Shown here: positions 34,456 to 44,264 of the stretch, one piece after another
Numbering within the stretch: the first letter of the stretch is position 1
Layout of the letters: the number at the start of each line of letters is the position of its first letter
Origin: Duodenibacillus sp.
GTDB lineage: Bacteria; Pseudomonadota; Gammaproteobacteria; Burkholderiales; Burkholderiaceae_F
Assembly: GCA_017628205.1 (NCBI GenBank)
Contig: JAGBZO010000025.1
Span: forward strand, 44,351-108,350
Length of the DNA: 64,000 nt
Reading direction: 5' to 3'
Notes under the pieces: model-generated
Told to the model about the DNA's origin: nothing
The model's input: the letters and a program-made list of their open reading frames with translations, nothing else
Databases searched by the model: none
Made by a program: the position numbers and the translations under genes

Positions 34456-34950
34456 TTACTGGCGTCCGCGAAGCAACTCTTCGGCCTTACGCTTTTCTTC
34501 GGGCGTCAGAGTCGTTTCGGTCTTTTGAACGATCGTCTTGCGACGGCGCAAATTGATGTAGAAGGCCAACAACGCGCAGATGAACAACGCGGCCGGACCG
34601 ACCCACAAAATGATCGTGGAGGTCTTGAACGGCGGGTTGTACAACACGAAATCGCCGTAACGATCCACCATGTAATCGATAATTTGCTTGTCCGTGCGAC
34701 CCTGCTGGATTTGTGCGATCACCTGATTGCGCAAATCCACGGCCAATTCGGCATTACTGTCGGCAATGGACTGGTTCTGGCACACCAAGCAACGCAACTG
34801 CTCGGAGATGCCCACCACGCGCTTGTGTTCCACCGAATCGAACTGCGTCGGAGTGGCCTGGCGCGGAGACTGCACCTGAGCTTGACTCGTTGCCGGGACA
34901 AAACCCGCGAAGACGGCCAACATTGCGACCAACGTCAACATACGTTTCAT
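34456..34950 (-). CDS. ccmH: Cytochrome c maturation thiol reductase CcmH (CcmL-type)
   Basis: CcmH reduces or holds the haem-binding thiols of apocytochrome c in the periplasm. The 164-residue protein has a signal sequence (1-24, ending SQAQ) and the family motif LRCLVCQNQSIADSNAEL with redox Cys54 and Cys57. VDRYGDFVLYNPPF follows near 105-118. A C-terminal membrane helix (about 125-147) anchors it. ATG 34950 overlaps the ccmG stop by one base. The protein ends soon after the anchor, so it lacks the CcmI part found in the E. coli fusion. Confidence 0.95.
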   Translation of the reverse strand: MKRMLTLVAMLAVFAGFVPATSQAQVQSPRQATPTQFDSVEHKRVVGISEQLRCLVCQNQSIADSNAELAVDLRNQVIAQIQQGRTDKQIIDYMVDRYGDFVLYNPPFKTSTIILWVGPAALFICALLAFYINLRRRKTIVQKTETTLTPEEKRKAEELLRGRQ

Positions 34951-35492
34951 TACTGAGCCTCCAACTGACGAACGAGGGGACCGACGTCTTTCTTCCAGAC
35001 GGCGTCGGTGAGCGGACCGATCACCTTGTATCGGATCACGCCCTTCTTGTCGATGACGAAGGTTTCCGGAGCGCCGTAGACGCCGAAGTCGATCGCGGCC
35101 TGGCCGTTTTCATCGACGATCGTCACGTCGTAGGGATCGCCCAACTGCTGCAACCAACGACGAGCCATGGCGGGCTTGTCGCGGTAGTTGTAACCGACCA
35201 TCATGACCTTTTCACCCTTGTTCTTGAGTTCGATGAAATAGGGATGTTCGTACTGGCAAGCCTGGCACCAAGAAGCCCAAACGTTCAACAAGTAGACCTT
35301 GCCAAGCAAATCTTGCTTGGTGAGGGTCTTGCCCGGATCCTGCAACGTCGGCAAACGGAATTCCGGCGCCGGCTTGTCGATCAGCGCGGAAGGCACCTTG
35401 CGAGGATCAAGGTACAGGCCCTTGAACATGAAGCCGGCGAGGAACAGGAAAATGAACAGCGGGATCAAATATTTCCAACGAATTTTCATCAT
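34950..35492 (-). CDS. ccmG: Cytochrome c maturation thioredoxin-like protein CcmG/DsbE
   Basis: CcmG is a membrane-anchored periplasmic thioredoxin that keeps CcmH or apocytochrome c reduced. The 180-residue protein has an N-terminal anchor (7-27), the entry APEFRLPTL near 42-50, and the active site WASWCQAC with Cys76 and Cys79. The cis-proline region YGAPETFVIDKKG follows near 140-152. The frame is open 48 codons upstream inside ccmF, but ATG 35492 has a GGAGG ribosome site and overlaps the ccmF stop in the classic ATGA arrangement. Confidence 0.95.
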   Translation of the reverse strand: MMKIRWKYLIPLFIFLFLAGFMFKGLYLDPRKVPSALIDKPAPEFRLPTLQDPGKTLTKQDLLGKVYLLNVWASWCQACQYEHPYFIELKNKGEKVMMVGYNYRDKPAMARRWLQQLGDPYDVTIVDENGQAAIDFGVYGAPETFVIDKKGVIRYKVIGPLTDAVWKKDVGPLVRQLEAQ

Positions 35493-37453
35493 GCCACCTC
35501 CGTCTTGGTCACGACGCGCTTTTTCTTGGCGCGATAACGACGATCGGTCATTGCGATGAAACCACCCAAGGCCATCAACAACGTACCCCACCAAATCCAC
35601 GTCACGAACGGCTTGCGATAGGCACGAACGATCCATGCGCCGTCACCCGTGGGTTCGCCCAAGCTGACGTAGACGTCCCCCGTAATCGAATGGCGGATGG
35701 CCGCTTCGGTCATCGGCATCGAACGAGAAGAGAAGTAATTGCGCTTTTCCGGATAGAGGCGGTCGATTTCCTTGCCGTCCTTCATGACAGTAAAGTCGCC
35801 CGTCACGCTGACGTAGTTTTCACCGCGTACGTCCTTCGTTCCGTTAAACACGAAGGTGTAATCGGCAACCGTCACGGTTTCGCCCGGGAACATGCGAACG
35901 TCGCGTTCGGCCGGATACCCCTTGACCAGAGCGACACCAACCACGAACACGGCAATGCCCAAGTGAGCGATGTGCATGCCCCAGAAAGCGCGGGGATGCT
36001 TGAACAACTTGCCAAAGAAGCTGCCCTTCATGTTGCGGCCGCGATCAATGATGTTGTCAACGATCGAAACGAAGACCCAGATGGCCAACGTCATGCCGAC
36101 GAAGACCCAGTGACTCCAACGCCCCATCAACAGCGGCACGGCGATGGCGGCCACGACGGAAATCAGGAACGGTACGGCCAAACGCTTGACCAACCAAGCC
36201 GGGTCGGCTTCCTTCCAACGGGCGAACGGCGCGACGCCGAGCAGGAACAACATCGGCAACATCAGCGGACCGAAGACCGAGTCGAAGTACGGGGGACCGA
36301 CGGAGATCTTGCCTGCGTTCAAAGCGTCGAGGAACAACGGATACATCGTACCGAGCAAAACGGCGCCCATCGCCACGACCAACAACACGTTGTTGACGAG
36401 CAGCATGGATTCGCGGCTGATCATGGAGAAGTTGCCGCCTAAGCCCACGGTCGGAGCACGCCAGGCAAACAGGAGGAAGGACAAACCGATCACCAAGATC
36501 AGGAAGGCCAAAATGAAGATGCCGCGTTCGGGGTCGGTTGCGAAGGCGTGTACCGACGTCAGAATGCCGGAACGCACCAAGAACGTGCCCAACAAAGACA
36601 GGCTGAACGTCAAAATGGCGAGCAAAACGGTCCAAATCTTGAAGCAACCGCGCTTTTCCGTCACGGCCAAGCTATGCAACAAAGCGGTACCGGTCAACCA
36701 AGGCATGAACGAGGAGTTTTCGACCGGATCCCAGAACCACCAGCCGCCCCAGCCCAATTCGTAGTAGGACCAGTAAGAACCCAAGGAGATGCCGAGGGTG
36801 AGCAAAATCCACGCGCCGGTCGTCCACGGACGCATCCAACGAGCCCAAGCCACGTCCATGCGGCCGCTAATCAAAGCGGCGATGGCAAAAGCGAACGGCA
36901 CGGTAAAACCGACGTAACCCAAGTACAGAAGCGGCGGATGGAAGATCATCCCCGGGTCCTGAAGCAACGGATTCAAGTCGCCGCCTTCGGCAGCCGGCGG
37001 GAACAAGCGTTCGAACGGATTGGACGTAAAGAGCGTGAAGGCCAAGAAGCCGACGAGCATCAAGCCCATGATGCTCAACACGCGCGAAACGGTTTCATCC
37101 GGCAAACGACGGCTCGTCAGCGCAACCAAAGCGCACCACCAACCGAGCGTGACGGACCAGAACAAAATGGAGCCTTCATGGCTGCCCCAGGTCGCTGCCA
37201 ACTTGTAGTACCAAGGAAGCAGAGAATTGGAGTGATTGGCGACGTTCAAAACGGAGAAGTCGCTGACGTAAAAGCACCATGCCAACGAACCGAAAGCGAT
37301 GGTCAAAAACAGCGAATTCACGTACGAGGTGGTTCGGGCCACCGCCATCCAGGACGGGATTTTGTAGGCGGCGCCGAACAGCGGCAACACCCCCTGAACG
37401 ATGGCTAAGGCCAACGCCAGAATCAGAGAAAAGTGACCGATTTCAGCAATCAC
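35489..37453 (-). CDS. ccmF: Cytochrome c haem lyase CcmF
   Basis: CcmF attaches haem from CcmE to apocytochrome c. The 654-residue protein has about 15 membrane helices. The WWD haem-handling domain is visible as GWGGWWFWDPVENSSFMPWL near 232-251. Conserved histidines occur in WGSHEGSILFW near 90-100 and in LLHSLAVTEKRG. The start is GTG 37453, giving MIAEIGHFSLILAL, the usual family N-terminus, with GGGAG about 7 nt upstream. It overlaps ccmG by 4 bp at its 3' end. Confidence 0.96.
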   Translation of the reverse strand: MIAEIGHFSLILALALAIVQGVLPLFGAAYKIPSWMAVARTTSYVNSLFLTIAFGSLAWCFYVSDFSVLNVANHSNSLLPWYYKLAATWGSHEGSILFWSVTLGWWCALVALTSRRLPDETVSRVLSIMGLMLVGFLAFTLFTSNPFERLFPPAAEGGDLNPLLQDPGMIFHPPLLYLGYVGFTVPFAFAIAALISGRMDVAWARWMRPWTTGAWILLTLGISLGSYWSYYELGWGGWWFWDPVENSSFMPWLTGTALLHSLAVTEKRGCFKIWTVLLAILTFSLSLLGTFLVRSGILTSVHAFATDPERGIFILAFLILVIGLSFLLFAWRAPTVGLGGNFSMISRESMLLVNNVLLVVAMGAVLLGTMYPLFLDALNAGKISVGPPYFDSVFGPLMLPMLFLLGVAPFARWKEADPAWLVKRLAVPFLISVVAAIAVPLLMGRWSHWVFVGMTLAIWVFVSIVDNIIDRGRNMKGSFFGKLFKHPRAFWGMHIAHLGIAVFVVGVALVKGYPAERDVRMFPGETVTVADYTFVFNGTKDVRGENYVSVTGDFTVMKDGKEIDRLYPEKRNYFSSRSMPMTEAAIRHSITGDVYVSLGEPTGDGAWIVRAYRKPFVTWIWWGTLLMALGGFIAMTDRRYRAKKKRVVTKTEVA

Positions 37454-37485
37454 GGGATATCTCCCTTAAGTTTGTCAAACAACAA

Positions 37486-37977
37486 TTACGGACGGGCCGT
37501 GCCCTTGCCTTCGCCTTCCTTGGCACCGCCGGCGTCCACCGTCTTCATGGCGGCGTGAGCCTTGTCAACGGCGCTCTGCGCTTCGGGCGGCATGTAGTTT
37601 TCGTCATGCTTGGCGAGCACTTCGCTGGCGACGAAAACCCCTTCTTCATTGAGCTTGCCTTGAGCGACGACACCCTTACCTTCCTTAAAGAGGTCCGGCA
37701 AGATACCCTTGTATTCCGTCGGAATGGAGGCGGCCGTATCGGTAATGCGGAACGTGACCGTCACGCCGTCAGCCTTGCGGGCCACGCTGCCGTTTTCAAC
37801 CATACCGCCCATACGGAACTTCTTGCCCTGAGGAGCTTCGTTGTTGGCAACCTGCATCGGGGAGTAGAAGAACACGAGGTTGTCGTTAAACGCGGAGAGC
37901 ATCATGTAGACGCCGACGCCGACCACGGCGACGGCACCACCGATCAATGCAAAGCGCTTGGTACTAGCTTTTGCCAT
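37486..37977 (-). CDS. ccmE: Periplasmic haem chaperone CcmE
   Basis: CcmE binds haem covalently in the periplasm and hands it to CcmF. The 163-residue protein has an N-terminal anchor (about 8-29), the FFYSPMQV motif near 36-43, and the haem-binding site [12 protein letters not shown] with His124 and Tyr128, spaced as in E. coli (H130, Y134). The Ala/Gly/Lys-rich tail is disordered. It lies between ccmD and ccmF with a 32 bp gap to ccmF. Confidence 0.96.
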   Translation of the reverse strand: MAKASTKRFALIGGAVAVVGVGVYMMLSAFNDNLVFFYSPMQVANNEAPQGKKFRMGGMVENGSVARKADGVTVTFRITDTAASIPTEYKGILPDLFKEGKGVVAQGKLNEEGVFVASEVLAKHDENYMPPEAQSAVDKAHAAMKTVDAGGAKEGEGKGTARP

Positions 37978-38019
37978 GCTTTAGAACTCCATTATCAAAA
38001 AAGTCATCAAACAAAAACG

Positions 38020-38205
38020 TTACAGCTCGCGCTTGGCGCGATTGGCACGCGCCTCGCGTGCCAGACGGTTGACGGCCTTGACGCGGCGACGGCCCAAGGA
38101 GATCAGTTCGGACACGACCATCAACGTCAACATGCCGTATGCGGTCCACACGTAAAAACCGTGGCCGTCCATGTGCAAAAAGTGCGAGAAAGAGGTCCAT
38201 TCCAT
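38020..38205 (-). CDS. ccmD: Small haem exporter subunit CcmD
   Basis: CcmD is a one-helix membrane protein that releases haem-loaded CcmE from the CcmABC transporter. The 61-residue product has the family look: an aromatic N-terminus (MEWTSFSHFLHMDGHGFYVW), one helix at about 18-37 (YGMLTLMVVSELISLG), then a strongly basic tail. It starts 2 bp past the ccmC stop. Confidence 0.9.
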   Translation of the reverse strand: MEWTSFSHFLHMDGHGFYVWTAYGMLTLMVVSELISLGRRRVKAVNRLAREARANRAKREL

Positions 38206-38207
38206 GA

Positions 38208-38939
38208 TTACAGGTCTCCTTTGAGAGCGGCTTGCTGAGCCCAGGTTTCGCGGCGTTCGCGTTCAAGTACGATGGAGCGGGCACGAGCAAAGCTCACGGC
38301 CAAGCTGTAGATCCAGAAAGCGGCGACCATCGTGAAAATCGTGTAGAGCATGATCGGAGCGATCGAACTGCCCTTGCTCGTGATCGAAGCGCCCTGATGC
38401 AGCGTGTTCCACCAACGAACGGAGAAATAGATGATAGGGACGTTCACCACGCCGACCAGAGCGATCACCGCGCAGGCGCGATCGGCTCGCTTGGTGTCGG
38501 CGATGGAGCTTTGCAACGCCAAGAAACCGAGATAGAGGAACAACAAAATCAGTTCGCTGGTCAAACGAGCGTCCCAAACCCAATAAGCGCCCCACGTCGG
38601 ACGACCCCAGAAAGCACCGCTGAACAAAGCGATGAAGGCCATGATGGCGCCGGTCGGAGCCATGGCGGCGGCATAGACCGAGCACATCTTGTTGCCCGTG
38701 GCCAATGCGCAAGCGCAGAACACGGCCATCATCACGTAGATGAGCATGCTCATCCAAGCGGCGGGAACGTGCATGAAGATGATGCGATACGAGTTGCCTT
38801 GGGTCGCGTCGATCGGGCAAACGAAGAAGCCCAAATACAAACCGACGGCGGCCAACAAAGCGGCCAACATCATCAGCCAGCGAACGCTCTTGCCGGCAAA
38901 GCGGTAAAAGGGTTGCGGTTCGAAAAACGTTTGAAGCAT
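38208..38939 (-). CDS. ccmC: Haem exporter subunit CcmC
   Basis: CcmC loads haem onto CcmE. The 243-residue protein has six membrane helices and the WWD-type motif seen as WGRPTWGAYWVWDARLTSELIL near 118-139. Flanking histidines are in IIFMHVPAAWMS near 49-60 and near WNTLHQGAS at 178-186. It is followed directly by ccmD. ATG 38939 has no strong ribosome site but gives the usual N-terminus. Confidence 0.95.
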   Translation of the reverse strand: MLQTFFEPQPFYRFAGKSVRWLMMLAALLAAVGLYLGFFVCPIDATQGNSYRIIFMHVPAAWMSMLIYVMMAVFCACALATGNKMCSVYAAAMAPTGAIMAFIALFSGAFWGRPTWGAYWVWDARLTSELILLFLYLGFLALQSSIADTKRADRACAVIALVGVVNVPIIYFSVRWWNTLHQGASITSKGSSIAPIMLYTIFTMVAAFWIYSLAVSFARARSIVLERERRETWAQQAALKGDL

Positions 38940-38973
38940 CGTGATTAATCCTTGCTCAAGAATCGTTTAAAGG

Positions 38974-39642
38974 TTATTGAATGGAAATGCGCAATGCCGC
39001 GGCAATCGCAAACGGTGCGGCCGCCAAGGCAAAAAAACTCAACCCGGCAGTCACCATGAGATAGGCCGAGGGACTGATACTGATCGCCACCTGAATCGTT
39101 GCGCCGGCACCGAAAACGAGCACCGGAATATAAAGCGGCAAGACCAAAAGACTCGTCAACACGGAACCGGCACGCAGTCCCAAGGTCAAAGCGGCGCCGA
39201 TGCCGCCCACCAAACTCAAAACGGGAGTGCCGAGCAACAAAGACAACATCAAAACGGCCGTCTGTTCGGCGGGCAAGTCGAACATGACGCCGAAGATGGC
39301 GGTGAAAACGGTGATGGGAATGCCCGTCACGAGCCAATGCGCGAAGACTTTGGCCAGAACGATGACCGTCAACGGCTCGGCGGAAATGACCATCTGCTCG
39401 AGCGTGCCGTCCTGATAATCGAGGGCGAACAAACGGGGCAACGACAACAAGGCGGCCAACAAGGCGGCGACCCAGACCACGCCGGGAGCCATTTCGCGCA
39501 ACATGTTCATTTCGGCCCCGACGCCAAGCGGAACCAACGTCACGACAACGGCAAAGAAGAACAAGGTCTGGACGATGTCGGACTTCTGGCGCAACGCGAG
39601 CATCAAATCGCGTCGTACGACGGCGAGAAACAGATTAAACAT
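38974..39642 (-). CDS. ccmB: Haem exporter permease CcmB
   Basis: CcmB is the membrane partner of the CcmA ATPase. The 222-residue protein has six hydrophobic helices and family stretches such as RRDLMLALRQKSDIVQTLFFF near 9-29 and LDYQDGTLEQMVISAEPL near 76-93. The frame is open 27 codons upstream inside ccmA, but ATG 39642 with an upstream GAGG is the normal start and overlaps the ccmA stop by 8 bp, indicating translational coupling. Confidence 0.94.
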   Translation of the reverse strand: MFNLFLAVVRRDLMLALRQKSDIVQTLFFFAVVVTLVPLGVGAEMNMLREMAPGVVWVAALLAALLSLPRLFALDYQDGTLEQMVISAEPLTVIVLAKVFAHWLVTGIPITVFTAIFGVMFDLPAEQTAVLMLSLLLGTPVLSLVGGIGAALTLGLRAGSVLTSLLVLPLYIPVLVFGAGATIQVAISISPSAYLMVTAGLSFFALAAAPFAIAAALRISIQ

Positions 39643-40327
39643 GCTCGGCCTCCTCGATCGGTCGATACACGGGCGCAAAAGCGGACACGTCGACGGTGAC
39701 GTGCTTGTCGGGCGCCACATCAATCGGGCATTCTTGGTGCGTCGTGTAAATCACGATGCCGCCGCCCTTGACGTGATCGGCGATGGCGCGCGACAGGTTG
39801 GCGACGCTGGCCACGTCGAGCGCGGTAAAAGGTTCGTCCAGAATCCAAACGGGCTTGTCCGAGCTCACGAACAAACGCGCCAAAGCCACGCGGCGACGTT
39901 GCCCCTGACTCAATTCGCCCGTCGTGTGTTCGACAAAATCGGAAAGACCGACGCGGCTGAGAGCGTCGACGAGCACATCGTCGGTGGCGATGATGTTGCC
40001 CATGCGGGCGCAGATGCGAACGTTTTCAATAGCCGACAAATCGTCCTTGACGCCGTTCATGTGACCGATGTACACCAAGTCCTTGTAGTAATCTTCCTTC
40101 AGCCTGGCGATGGAGCGGCCGCGATAGCAGATTTCGCCTGCGTCGGGCTGCATCAAACCGGTCAACAGACGCAACAGGGAGGTTTTGCCCGTGCCATTGG
40201 CGCCGGCCAAACGAACGACGGTTCCGGCCGGCACGTCAAAGTGCAGACCGGTAAAAAGCAGACGTTCTCCTCGTTCGAGCTCGAGATCCCGAACGCTGAA
40301 TGCGACGACTTCGTTTTCTTGATTCAT
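39635..40327 (-). CDS. ccmA: Haem exporter ATPase CcmA
   Basis: CcmA is the ATP-binding subunit whose hydrolysis drives release of haem-CcmE from CcmC. The roughly 230-residue ABC protein has Walker A GANGTGKTS near 39-47, the signature LSQGQRRRVALARL near 127-140, and Walker B VWILDEPFTALD near 148-159. ATG 40327 fits the family N-terminus; ATG 40381, 18 codons earlier, is open and cannot be excluded, as neither has a ribosome site. It is the first gene of the ccm operon, and the 40382-40603 gap must hold its promoter. Confidence 0.95.
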   Translation of the reverse strand: MNQENEVVAFSVRDLELERGERLLFTGLHFDVPAGTVVRLAGANGTGKTSLLRLLTGLMQPDAGEICYRGRSIARLKEDYYKDLVYIGHMNGVKDDLSAIENVRICARMGNIIATDDVLVDALSRVGLSDFVEHTTGELSQGQRRRVALARLFVSSDKPVWILDEPFTALDVASVANLSRAIADHVKGGGIVIYTTHQECPIDVAPDKHVTVDVSAFAPVYRPIEEAEHV

Positions 40328-40603
40328 GGCTGAATTGTCATGGGAACGGCCGATCGCTGGAGACAGCAAGCCCAAACCCATTTTTACGTTATAAAGTTTC
40401 GAAGAGTTTAGTCAGGACGGATTAAATAAATCTTATTCTTCACGGCTATGGAATAGCCCTAATAGGCATTGCCTAATCGGCTCGAACTCGAGTCAAACAA
40501 ACGCTTTGCGTTGACGATTTGAAGCCAAATTTCACCTAAAATCGGGCGAATGCACGTCTCTGGATTTTCGAGGCGTTTTTGTACCGTTTTTTTGGAGTTA
40601 TTT

Positions 40604-42262
40604 ATGCGTAGCGATCCTCTTCACAAGGGTATTAATGCCGCCCCTCAACGTTCCCTCCTCAAGGCGCTCGGCCTGTGTGACGAAGAAATCGGCAAGCCCT
40701 TGATCGGCGTCGTCAGTTCCAAAAACGACATCGTTCCCGGCCACATGAATCTGGACAAGATCACTGAAGCCGTCAAACAAGGCGTTGCTTTGGGCGGCGG
40801 CGTACCCATCGTGTTCCCCGCCATCGCCGTGTGCGACGGTTTGGCCATGGGTCACGTCGGCATGAAGTACTCTCTCGTATCGCGCGAATTGATCGCCGAC
40901 AGTACCGAAGCCATGGCGACGGCTCACCCCTTCGACGGTCTGGTTCTCGTCGCCGCATGCGATAAGAACGTGCCCGGCCTCTTGATGGCCGCCGCCCGTC
41001 TGAACATCCCCTCCATCGTCATCAGCGGCGGCGCCATGTTGGCCGGCCGCGTCGACGGTCGCAAGGTTTCCTACTCCAACATCAGCGAAGCCGTCAGCCA
41101 GTTCCGCACCGGCAAGATCACGCCGATTCAGTTCGAAGACCTTGAAAACAAATCCTGTCCCTCCTGCGGTTCGTGCTCCGGCATGTTCACGGCCAATTCC
41201 ATGAACTGCCTGACCGAAGTGCTCGGCATGGCCTTGCCCGGAAACGGCACCATTCCGGCCGTTTACTCCTCCCGCCTGCGTCTTGCCAAGGAAAGCGGTC
41301 TCAAGATCATGGAATTGGTCAAGAACAACGTCAAGCCGCGCGACATCATGACCCCCAAGGCATTCATGAACGCCTTGGCCATCGACATGGCTCTCGGTTG
41401 CTCCACCAACTCCATGCTGCACTTGCCCGCCATCGCTCACGAATGCGGCATCGACCTCGATTTGGCCGTCGCCAACGAAATCAGCAAGTACACCCCGAAC
41501 CTGTGCCATTTGGCTCCGGCAGGCAACCATTACATTGAAGAATTGGACGAAGCCGGCGGCATCAGCGCCGTCATGGCCGAAATCGCCAAACTCGGTCACC
41601 TCAACACGGACTGCATGACCGTGACGGGCAAGACGATCGGCGAAAACATTGCCGGCGCCAAGATTCTCGACACGAACATCATTCACACCGTCGAGCAGCC
41701 GATCGCCAAGGAAGGCGGCATCGCCGTTCTCAAGGGCAACCTTGCTCCCGAAGGCTCCGTCGTCAAGCGTTCGGCCGTCGCCCCCGAAATGATGCATCAC
41801 AAGGGTACAGCTCGCGTCTTCGATTGCGAGGAAGACGCCCTGAGCGCGATCTACGAAGGCCGCATCAATCCGGGCGACGTCGTTGTCATCCGTTATGAAG
41901 GTCCCAAGGGCGGTCCGGGCATGCGTGAAATGCTCAACCCCACCTCCGCCATCATGGGTTCGGGTCTGGGCAGTTGCGTCGCCTTGATCACCGACGGTCG
42001 CTTCTCCGGCGCCACGCGCGGCGCCGCCATCGGCCACGTTTCGCCGGAAGCGGCCGTAGGTGGCCCCATCGCTTTGGTTCAGGAAGGCGACATGATCGAA
42101 ATCGACATCACGACCAACTCCATCAGCGTCGACGTAAGCGACGAAGAAATGGCCCGCCGTCGTGCCGAATGGAAGCCCCGTCAGCCGCGTGTAACCACCG
42201 GTTATCTGGCTCGCTACGCCAAGCTCGTCAGCTCCGGCTGCACCGGTGCCGTATTGAGCTAA
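40604..42262 (+). CDS. ilvD: Dihydroxy-acid dehydratase
   Basis: IlvD dehydrates dihydroxy-isovalerate and its homologue in valine, leucine and isoleucine synthesis, using an iron-sulfur cluster. The 552-residue protein carries [16 protein letters not shown] near 46-61, [15 protein letters not shown] near 118-132 and [18 protein letters not shown] near 185-202, which hold the cluster cysteines. The frame is open 18 codons upstream, but ATG 40604 has a GGAG ribosome site 7 nt away and gives the family start [16 protein letters not shown] and a TAAAAT upstream are not optimally spaced. It is monocistronic with a terminator. Confidence 0.97.
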   Translation: MRSDPLHKGINAAPQRSLLKALGLCDEEIGKPLIGVVSSKNDIVPGHMNLDKITEAVKQGVALGGGVPIVFPAIAVCDGLAMGHVGMKYSLVSRELIADSTEAMATAHPFDGLVLVAACDKNVPGLLMAAARLNIPSIVISGGAMLAGRVDGRKVSYSNISEAVSQFRTGKITPIQFEDLENKSCPSCGSCSGMFTANSMNCLTEVLGMALPGNGTIPAVYSSRLRLAKESGLKIMELVKNNVKPRDIMTPKAFMNALAIDMALGCSTNSMLHLPAIAHECGIDLDLAVANEISKYTPNLCHLAPAGNHYIEELDEAGGISAVMAEIAKLGHLNTDCMTVTGKTIGENIAGAKILDTNIIHTVEQPIAKEGGIAVLKGNLAPEGSVVKRSAVAPEMMHHKGTARVFDCEEDALSAIYEGRINPGDVVVIRYEGPKGGPGMREMLNPTSAIMGSGLGSCVALITDGRFSGATRGAAIGHVSPEAAVGGPIALVQEGDMIEIDITTNSISVDVSDEEMARRRAEWKPRQPRVTTGYLARYAKLVSSGCTGAVLS

Positions 42263-42302
42263 GCGCGCCGAACGTGCCGATCCATCGTGATCGGCACCCG
42301 AC

Positions 42303-42340
42303 AAAAAGGCGAGAGACGTTTTGCGTCCCTCGCCTTTTTT
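42303..42340. terminator. Terminator shared by ilvD and recD
   Basis: AAAAAGGCGAGAGACG pairs with CGTCCCTCGCCTTTTTT with one mismatch. It ends in T on the plus strand and in T after AAAGGCG on the minus strand, between two convergent genes. Confidence 0.85.
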
Positions 42341-42353
42341 CATCCTCCCGAAC

Positions 42354-44264
42354 TCACCGATCGACCCGTACCGTGCGCAATCGTTCCGTCAAAGCCCCCT
42401 GACGGCGTGTCGTCGTTACCATGGCTCGATTGAGCGTCGCTTTCGCTCCGAAGACGTGCACGCTGCGTTTGGCTCGCGTGATGCCCGTATAAAGCAGTTC
42501 TCGCGTCGCCAACTCGGACTCGTCGTCGCCGGGTAGCAATACGGCCACTTGATCGTACTCGGATCCTTGCGATTGGTGAATCGTCATGGCAAAAGCGGGC
42601 TCGTATTCGGGCAACAACGCGGCGGGCAAGCGCTTGCCCGAATCGCCGAAATAAGCCGTCAACCCGGCCCGATTGCTCCGACCATCCGGATCCGGCAACA
42701 AAATGCCGACGTCGCCGTTGTAGACGCCCAAAACATCATTGTTTTGACGAATGATGACAACGAGTCCCGGCATCAAATCAACGTTGCGATACGTCTCAAT
42801 ACCTTTCGTTTCCAATCGTTCGCGCAGTGTCTCGCACAAATATGCGTTGACCGCTTCCACGCTCGTCGTCCCCTTGCGTTGCGCCGCCAAAACCCGCGTT
42901 TTATTCAAGCAGTTCCAGAGCGACTTAACCCAAACGTCGTATGGCTGTTCCATGCCGTCCGTCCACTTTTCGAGTTCGTCAAAATAAGGACGGAAAGCCT
43001 TGTCCAACCACGCTTTGAGACTTTTAGCCAGTCCGCCTCCCCGACGAAGGCCGTGCCACGCCACACGATCCTTCGCTTGCTCGTCACAGCGGAACAATTC
43101 TTCCACGGCCTCCTGTTGTTCGGCTTCCGGCAGTCCTCTTTCGTTATTGACGGCCGCCGCCAGTCGTCCGATCATGGAATCGGCGGAGAAACGGTGGCTG
43201 ACCGTGAGTCTGGAAACGCAATCGTTCAGCACGCCGTCAGGCCGACACATGTCGGCAAACACGGCGCCCGGGCCAACGGCCGAGAGTTGATGTTTGTCCC
43301 CCAACACAATCACGCGCGTTCTGTCGGGATCGAGAACGCCGAACAGTTGCACGGCCAAACGAATGTCGATCATGGACGCTTCGTCGATGACGATGACGTC
43401 GACATTAAGAGGCTCGGCCGCACTCGGTTTATATCCCGACTCTTGAGGCGTCACCAACCATTTGTGTATCGTACGCTCGATCAGCCGGCCTTCTTCGATC
43501 GCCCGAGCCACACCGTCCGAGACCGTGCGGGGCATCGACTCGATCGAGTTTCGAATCGATTGCATCATTCGCCCGGCCGCTTTGCCGGTCGGAGCGGCCA
43601 ACGCGATGCGCAAGCTCGGCCGACTCACCAAAAGACATTCCAGCATGCGCACGACCGTTGTCGTCTTGCCGGTTCCGGGGCCTCCGCACACAATAGAAAA
43701 ACGGCGTTCGAGCGCACGAGCAACCGCTTCGTCCTGATTCAAACGATTGCGCTCGAACGTGTTGCGGTCCATGCGGTTCTCGCCGTACAAGCGCCAATCA
43801 TTCTCTTTCAACGCCGCCAAACGCTCCCATTGCTTCGCATCAACGTTCTGCGCCGGCCGTTCGGCATAACGCTTGAGCATCCAGGCCAAGCGCATTTCTT
43901 CGTCAAAACGCCGCTGCAAATACAAGCGAAGCCCCGCTTTGTCCCCGCACAAACGTTCCAAAACGAGCGGTGCGTTAACGGCCTCTTCTTCCGGCTTGGC
44001 ATTTGCATTGCGATTGTCGACGCTGTCATCGAGCCAAACGGCCAATCGGGCCTCAACGAGCGCGGCCGCACCGGCCGCCGAGAGGGTCTCTTCCCCGACA
44101 ACGGCGCAAATACTCCCTTGCTCTTCCGAGACGGCCAGCGACTGCATGGCAACGTCGACCGCCTCTTGCAACAACGGCGTCGGTGGCGTCTCGACCAATC
44201 GCAACAAGGCCTTGCCCATCATCCGAAAGGCCAAACTCGAATCGTTGTCCCGTTCTTTTGTCAT
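42354..44264 (-). CDS. recD: Exodeoxyribonuclease V subunit alpha RecD
   Basis: RecD is the 5'-3' helicase motor of RecBCD, which processes double-strand breaks. The 636-residue protein has an N-terminal helical domain, Walker A IVCGGPGTGKTTTV near 193-206, and motif II VIVIDEASMIDI near 292-303 followed by VLGDKHQLSAVGPG near 325-338. The C-terminal motif MTIHQSQGSEYDQV near 565 and LLYTGITRAKRSVHVFG near 597-613 are SF1 motifs V and VI. Its ATG overlaps the recB stop by 4 bp, so it is translated with recB. Confidence 0.96.
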   Translation of the reverse strand: MTKERDNDSSLAFRMMGKALLRLVETPPTPLLQEAVDVAMQSLAVSEEQGSICAVVGEETLSAAGAAALVEARLAVWLDDSVDNRNANAKPEEEAVNAPLVLERLCGDKAGLRLYLQRRFDEEMRLAWMLKRYAERPAQNVDAKQWERLAALKENDWRLYGENRMDRNTFERNRLNQDEAVARALERRFSIVCGGPGTGKTTTVVRMLECLLVSRPSLRIALAAPTGKAAGRMMQSIRNSIESMPRTVSDGVARAIEEGRLIERTIHKWLVTPQESGYKPSAAEPLNVDVIVIDEASMIDIRLAVQLFGVLDPDRTRVIVLGDKHQLSAVGPGAVFADMCRPDGVLNDCVSRLTVSHRFSADSMIGRLAAAVNNERGLPEAEQQEAVEELFRCDEQAKDRVAWHGLRRGGGLAKSLKAWLDKAFRPYFDELEKWTDGMEQPYDVWVKSLWNCLNKTRVLAAQRKGTTSVEAVNAYLCETLRERLETKGIETYRNVDLMPGLVVIIRQNNDVLGVYNGDVGILLPDPDGRSNRAGLTAYFGDSGKRLPAALLPEYEPAFAMTIHQSQGSEYDQVAVLLPGDDESELATRELLYTGITRAKRSVHVFGAKATLNRAMVTTTRRQGALTERLRTVRVDR